From: Plantago major
Taxonomy: Eukaryota; Streptophyta; Magnoliopsida; Lamiales; Plantaginaceae
Direction of reading: 5' to 3'
Assembly (NCBI GenBank): GCA_026545765.1
Contig: CM048843.1
Coordinates: forward strand, 19,527,646 to 19,591,645
Length of the DNA stretch: 64,000 nt
Shown here: positions 59,404 to 64,000 of the stretch, piece by piece
Numbering within the stretch: the stretch's first letter is position 1
Layout of the letters: the number at the start of each line of letters is the position of its first letter
Notes under the pieces: generated by a model
What the model was told of the DNA's origin: nothing
Database searches by the model: none
The model's input: the letters and a program-made list of their open reading frames with translations, nothing else
Translations under genes and position numbers: made by a program

Positions 59404-60720
59404 CTAGTACTAACCCGTGGCGATGCCACGGAATAGTTTATTTATTTATATGAATTGTTGCTATATATATAAATTGTAAATTAGTTAAATATCTGAATTA
59501 ACAGTGTATAAAAAAGTGTATTGAGTCAAACAATACATCATAAGTTTCAAAAGCCAACATTTTACAAATTTCTAAACACTTCCTTGTACATGATATTGGT
59601 TGTTGTATCTATGCACTCACCTTCTTCATCTAATATCAAGACTTTGAGAACTTTTTTGTTGTTGACTCTAGAGAAGACAACATAGAGTTGTATGTGGCTG
59701 AAAATTGGCTTAGATAGATACTGATCAACACATGAGGTGAGTGTCCTTGACTTTTGTTAATAGTCATTGTATATCAAACAAATATGGGAAACTGCCTTCA
59801 CTGAAATCTTATAGGAAACTTCCTAAGGTCGAATGGGGTAAACACCATTCGAGGTATTAAAACCTTATTCCCGACATTTTTTTTCCCACGATCATCTTTT
59901 CTTCGATGACGTCTTTTCCAATAGCAGTAACAACCAATCTGGTACCATTACAAAGTTCGATCGACTGATCAATATTCCTTAAAAGCTTTATAAGGCATCA
60001 AACTTTCAGCCGAATTATATGATTCGGTATGCCAGTGTTGCTATATATATAAATTGTAAATTAGTTAAATATCTGAATTAACAGTGTATAAAAAAGTGTA
60101 TTGAGTCGAACAATACATCATAAGTTTCAAAAGCCCATTTTACAAATTACTAAACACTTCCTTGTACATAATATTGGTTGTTGTATCTATGCACTCACCC
60201 TCTTCATCTAATATCAAGACTTTGAGAACTTTTTTGTTGTTGACTCTAGAGAAGACAACATAGAGTTGTATGTGGCTGAAGATTGGCTTAGATAGATACA
60301 GTCCAACATGAGTGAGCGAGTGTCCTTGACTTTTGTTAATAGTCATTGTATATCAAACAAATATGGAAAACTGCCTTCGCTGAAATCTTATAGGAAACTT
60401 CCTAAGGCGGATGGGGTAAACACCATTCGAGGTATTAAAACCTTATTCCCGACATTTTTTTTTCCACGATCATCTTTTCTTCGATGACGTCTTTTCCAAT
60501 AGCAGTAACAACCAATCTAGTACCATTACAAAGTCCGACCGACTGATCAATATTCCTTAAAAGCTTTATAAGGCATCAAACTTTCAGCCGAATTATATGA
60601 TTCGGTATGCCTGATGCCCTAATTGTATCAATCGAGTAGACATCTTCACGATTGGCAATGTCATCTTCATTGGGACATATGGCATCTGCTTAATATTTGG
60701 TATATTTAATAAAGAAAAAT
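59404..60720 (-). mobile_element. Helitron 3' end with duplicated tail
   Basis: On the minus strand the element ends with a CCGTGGC-ATC-GCCACGG hairpin (59415-59431), then GTTAGTACTAG and T, the standard hairpin + CTRR-T Helitron terminus. A 580 bp segment is present twice in tandem (from 59457 and from 60037), each with the helicase C-terminus. The 5' end was not found. The terminus lies about 100 bp from the GLTP1 5' UTR. Confidence 0.88.
59590..60700 (-). pseudogene. Helitron Rep/helicase C-terminal remnant, two copies
   Basis: 60140-60346 encodes MTINKSQGHSLTHVGLYL and QLYVVFSRV, ending VYKEVF-like (here MYKEVF): the last motifs of the PIF1-family helicase in plant Helitrons. Upstream, 60346-60700 gives broken pieces such as LLRNIDQS.GLCNGTRL. 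The second copy (about 59590-59760) repeats the tail with a small insertion. All frames are interrupted. Confidence 0.85.
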
Positions 60721-60784
60721 AACGCTAGCTCAAACATTAATATACACTTCATTGTATATCACATTAGTCATGGTGTCAGTGGGT

Positions 60785-62549
60785 GGGTTGGACCTTGGAA
60801 TTGAGTTCTGAAGTTGGAATTATATCATCCATGACCTTGAGTTTGCATTGCCCCCTTAATTGAATTCTAATGTTGCAATTATCACATTTTTAGAGTTGAT
60901 TTACACTCCGAATTGAATTCCAATGCTATAATTTTTATTTTTCTTAGAGTTTTTCTCACGAAGTGTGTATCAGGAAGAGTGGATTGTCTAAAGGTGGAAC
61001 CGTTAGAGGAGTAAACGCCCACTAAACATACTTATCTTTTGGGATCAACGCTGTTTATACAAACTCCCTGTTCTTTTTCTGAAGTCAACTATGCACTAAC
61101 TATTTGAATAGAATTTTCAAGTTGTAACTGTACCATTTTTAAAAGTTGGTTTATACTTCAAATTGAGTTGTCAAGTTCAAATTATGTACCACATTCTTAG
61201 GGTATATTTTCATAATGGTGTGGTTTACCAATTGAATATAGTTCTCAAATTGTAATTATGACATTATTAAAGTTGGTTTGAGTTTAAAAGATTGAGAACT
61301 ATCCCATTCTTAGAGTTCAAATTACCCATTGGGTTCCATGGTTGAAAATTTATCATTCTTATAGTTGAGTTTACCCCTCGAATTGAGTTACCAAGTTGGA
61401 ATTATTTCATTATTAGAGTTCATTTACCATTTGAATGTAGTTTCCAAGTTAGAATTATCCTATATTGGAGTAGTTCCTAAATTAGAATTTAGTGAGGTTT
61501 ATTCTTCGACTTTAGTGCTCAAGATGTAATTATATTATCCTTATAGTTAGTTTGCACATAGAAAAGAGATCTAAAGATTGAATTATCTCATTCTTATGTT
61601 TATCTTTCAAATTGTATTATGAAATTGCACTAATATTAGACTTGGTTTACAATTCAAATTAGATTTATAATAGTTTATCCTTTGAATATAGTTTCTAAGT
61701 TGGAATGATCTATTCTCGTATTGCTTCCCCAAATAATGGAGTTTCCACTTCTAGTTGACTTCCCAAATCGGGTTTACCCCATTTATAGAGTTGTTTACCC
61801 TTTTAATTGAACTCTCAACTTGGAATTATTACATTCTTAGATTATTCAAATATTGTGATTTACCCTTTGATAGAATTTCAAGTTGTAGTTATCGCACACT
61901 TATAGGTGGTTTTCTTTGCCAATTGAGTTTTCAAATTGTAATCATCACATTTTAGAGTTGAGTTTAGCATTCGAACTGAGTTCCCATATTGGATGATCTA
62001 ATTATTATAGATAGTTTACCGTTCGAGTTGAGAAGTCCCTAATTAAGTTGGGAGTACTTATTTCTTAGAGTATATTTCATGTATAGTGCGTTAACTCTCT
62101 AACATAGTTCCTCAAAATTGTAATACTTCCAATCTTAGAATTTGTTTACCATTCAAATTGAATTTTCAAATGGAATTATCACATTCTTAGAGTATTTTTG
62201 TCTGATTTGATTAACGTGTCTAATCAAGTTTTCAAGTTTGAATTATCTCAATCATAGCATATGTCTACAGTTTGAATTTGAGATCCTAATTCAGAATTAT
62301 CTTATTTTTTAGATTATGTTTTCAAATAACATGATTCATTATTCTAGTACAATTTCCATGTTGTAATCATATAATTTTTAGAGTTATTTTGCCCATCAAA
62401 TGGTGTTCTAAAGTTAAAATCTTCCATTCTTAAAGTTGAGTTTTTAACCTTTCAATGGAATTTTCAAGATGAATATATCTCATTTCTAGAGTTAACTAAT
62501 TTACGCTTCTCACTGAGTTCCTAAGTTTAAAATATCCCGTTTTCAGAGC
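60785..62549. repeat. Degenerate tandem array, unit roughly 50-65 bp, part 1
   Basis: A diverged word order recurs: AATTGAGTT(C)..AAGTTG..AATTAT..CATT..TTAGAGTT..GTTTACC. Successive copies of the GAATTGA(G/A)TTC block start near 60796, 60858 and 60911 and continue through the segment. It is about 1.75 kb of non-coding AT-rich DNA, not explained by any known feature. Confidence 0.7.
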
Positions 62550-62554
62550 TCCTA

Positions 62555-62871
62555 TGTAACACTCCGTCCCCTTGTCAGTCGAAGCCTAACCCTTTGGGCC
62601 GGCGCAGTTACTCATGTAATGTTCTCCTGGTGATATGCTGGCCAGCTGTACTAATGGATGTACTTTCCCGCGTATATTATCCTCACTCGTGTGTGCACCG
62701 GAAGACTTCACAGTAGGTCACCCATCATAAGATTACTCCAGAGCAAGCACGCTTAAATTTGGAGTTCTTACTAAAGAATTCCCGAAAAGAAAGGTGCACC
62801 TTGTTGGTAAGAGTAGTGTTTTAGATTCCTTTAAACTCTCTGAAACTCATCTAAAACTTTGGGGCGTTACA
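62555..62871 (-). repeat. Cassandra LTR 1 with 5S-like segment
   Basis: A 317 bp LTR. Minus-strand 62770-62681 resembles the 3' two-thirds of plant 5S rRNA, with a box A-like TTTAAGCGTGC and a box C-like GATGGGTGACC. Confidence 0.88.
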
Positions 62872-62968
62872 TTCACCCCTCTTAAATTTTATGATGTCCC
62901 CGTCGCAGCTTTCCCGGACCAACCATCCACCCCTTGTGGGTTTTTTATTAGCTTGGCTTGATACCATT

Positions 62969-63286
62969 TCTAACGCACCATCCCTTTATGGTTCGAGGCC
63001 CGGCCTATTGGGCCAGCGCAGTTACTCATGGACTGCTCTCCCGGTGATATGATGTCCCCACTATACCAATACATGTCCTTTCACGCACACCTTGTCCTCA
63101 CTCATGCGTGCACAAGAAAACTTCACAGTAGGTCACCCATTATAAGATTGATCTAGAGTAAGCAAGATTAACTTTGAGTTTTTATGGATGGATTTCCTGA
63201 AATAATGGTGCACCTTGCTGGTATTAAATAGCGTTCTCAATCTCTTTAAGTTCTTTGGATCTTATCTGAAACTTTGGGGCGTTACA
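62969..63286 (-). repeat. Cassandra LTR 2 with 5S-like segment
   Basis: A 318 bp LTR beginning TCTAAC (the TG tip is mutated to TC) and ending GTTACA. The minus-strand 5S-like part (63186-63096) keeps AATGGGTGACC, but box A is decayed. Confidence 0.88.
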
Positions 63287-63288
63287 TT

Positions 63289-63593
63289 TGTAATGCCCCA
63301 TCCCCTAGCGGGAGGCCCGATCCTTTCGGCCGGCGCGGTTACCCATGGGCTTCTTTCTCAATGATATGTCGGCCCCAGTGTACCAAATTATGTCCTTTTT
63401 CGCACACTTTGTCCTCACTCCTGCGCGTACCGGGAACTTCTCAACTCGTCACCCATCCTAAGATTTCTCTATATCAAACTCGCTTAACTCTCGAGTTCTT
63501 ATGGGTGAATTTTCCGAGAAGAAAGGTGCACCATGTTGGTATGGGTAGCATTCTCAACTCCTTTAAGTTCTCTGAAACTTTTGGGGAGTTACA
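63289..63593 (-). repeat. Cassandra LTR 3 with 5S-like segment
   Basis: A 305 bp LTR beginning TGTAATGCCCC and ending GAGTTACA. The minus-strand 5S-like part (63503-63413) keeps the most canonical boxes: GAGTTAAGCGAG and GGATGGGTGAC. Confidence 0.88.
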
Positions 63594-63598
63594 TCCTA

Positions 63599-64000
63599 AG
63601 TATCTTCTCATATAGTGCGGTTTACTCATTAAAAATAGTTCATAAGTTTAAATTACCTTATTCTTAGATTTAGTTTACCCTTATTTTTTTCCTTTAAATA
63701 TTTTCACATATAGTGTATTTTACTATTTAATATAATCCTCAAGTTTGATTTCCGTTTTAGAGTTGGTTTGCTCAATTGAATTTTCATATTGCAATTATCT
63801 CACTTTTTAGAGTTGATTTTCTTTTCAAAGTGAGTTCCCAAGTATCAACTATTCCATTCCCAAAGTTGAGTTTATACCCGTTTGAACCAAGTTTCCAAGT
63901 TTAAATAATCTCATTCTTTGAGTTGGTTTGACATTCAAATTGAGTTTTCAAGTGGGAGTGATCTCATTATTAGAGTCGGGTTTCAATTCACATTGAGTTC
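63599..64000. repeat. Degenerate tandem array, part 2, runs off the window
   Basis: The same word order as 60785-62549 (AATTGAGTTTTCAAGT, CTCATT, TTAGAGT) resumes after the Cassandra insertion and continues to the end of the window. Confidence 0.7.

Larger units (their letters stand above)
62555..63593 (-). mobile_element. Cassandra-type TRIM retrotransposon with three LTRs
   Basis: The order on the plus strand is LTR (62555-62871), short internal domain (62872-62968), LTR (62969-63286), TT, LTR (63289-63593). LTR tips are TGTAAC/GTTACA-like. Target duplication TCCTA flanks the whole (62550-62554 and 63594-63598). The internal domain carries, on the minus strand, TGGTATCAAGCC (a primer site for initiator Met-tRNA) next to the middle LTR. 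It has an AAGAGGGGTGAA polypurine tract next to the left LTR. There is no coding sequence. LTRs contain 5S rRNA-like sequence, the hallmark of Cassandra. Confidence 0.92.

Noticed and set aside
62681-63503. Genomic 5S rRNA genes
   Set aside because: The similarity covers only part of 5S, is diverged, and lies inside LTR-like repeats with a primer site and polypurine tract, so Cassandra LTRs explain it.

Overview
The window is nuclear DNA of a flowering plant, most likely a eudicot (the genus cannot be told from sequence alone). The genes carry many GT-AG introns and are AT-rich, and the space between them holds plant transposon families: Stowaway-type and Mutator-type MITEs, a Helitron, a CACTA element, a Ty3/gypsy Tat-type retrotransposon and a Cassandra TRIM with 5S rRNA-like LTRs. 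Gene models were assembled by hand from splice signals plus recalled similarity to plant protein families; no search was run.

Layout. 1-2502 (+): 3' part of an unrecognised gene built of tandem three-exon modules. 2503-7267: intergenic, with a 1.2 kb inverted-repeat element and a 1 kb Mutator-like element. 7268-17311 (+): complete 24-exon MLH3, the meiotic/mismatch-repair MutL homologue, with two MITEs in introns. 17312-21015: convergent intergenic DNA. 21016-26018 (-): complete four-exon KAE1/OSGEP (tRNA t6A synthesis, KEOPS complex), whose introns carry two short LINE-type insertions. 26019-47990: a 22 kb transposon block. A 218 bp tandem repeat was hit by a Tat-type gypsy element (28655-43427), which was then hit by a 5.26 kb CACTA element (36653-41912). 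Target duplications mark both events. 47119-47990 is a Mutator-like element with a perfect 10 bp target duplication.

48221-52414 (+): complete 12-exon mitochondrial succinyl-CoA ligase beta subunit. 53323-54451 (-): four-exon CRIB-domain RIC protein (ROP GTPase effector). 55983-58364 (-): six-exon GLTP1-type glycolipid transfer protein. 59404-about 60720: Helitron 3' end with a duplicated helicase tail. 60780-64000: a long degenerate array of roughly 50-65 bp repeats, interrupted by a Cassandra element with three LTRs.

The five recognised genes are unrelated housekeeping or meiotic functions and form no pathway or cluster. The most interesting signals are: (i) MLH3 has an intact frame but a changed ATP-lid motif (HSHGEAL instead of GFRGEAL); (ii) the Tat element has antisense ORFs, each with its own TATA box and a shared 3' hairpin motif; (iii) the Cassandra insertion has an LTR-LTR junction that looks like a two-LTR cDNA junction; (iv) the array at the right end fits no feature class I know.
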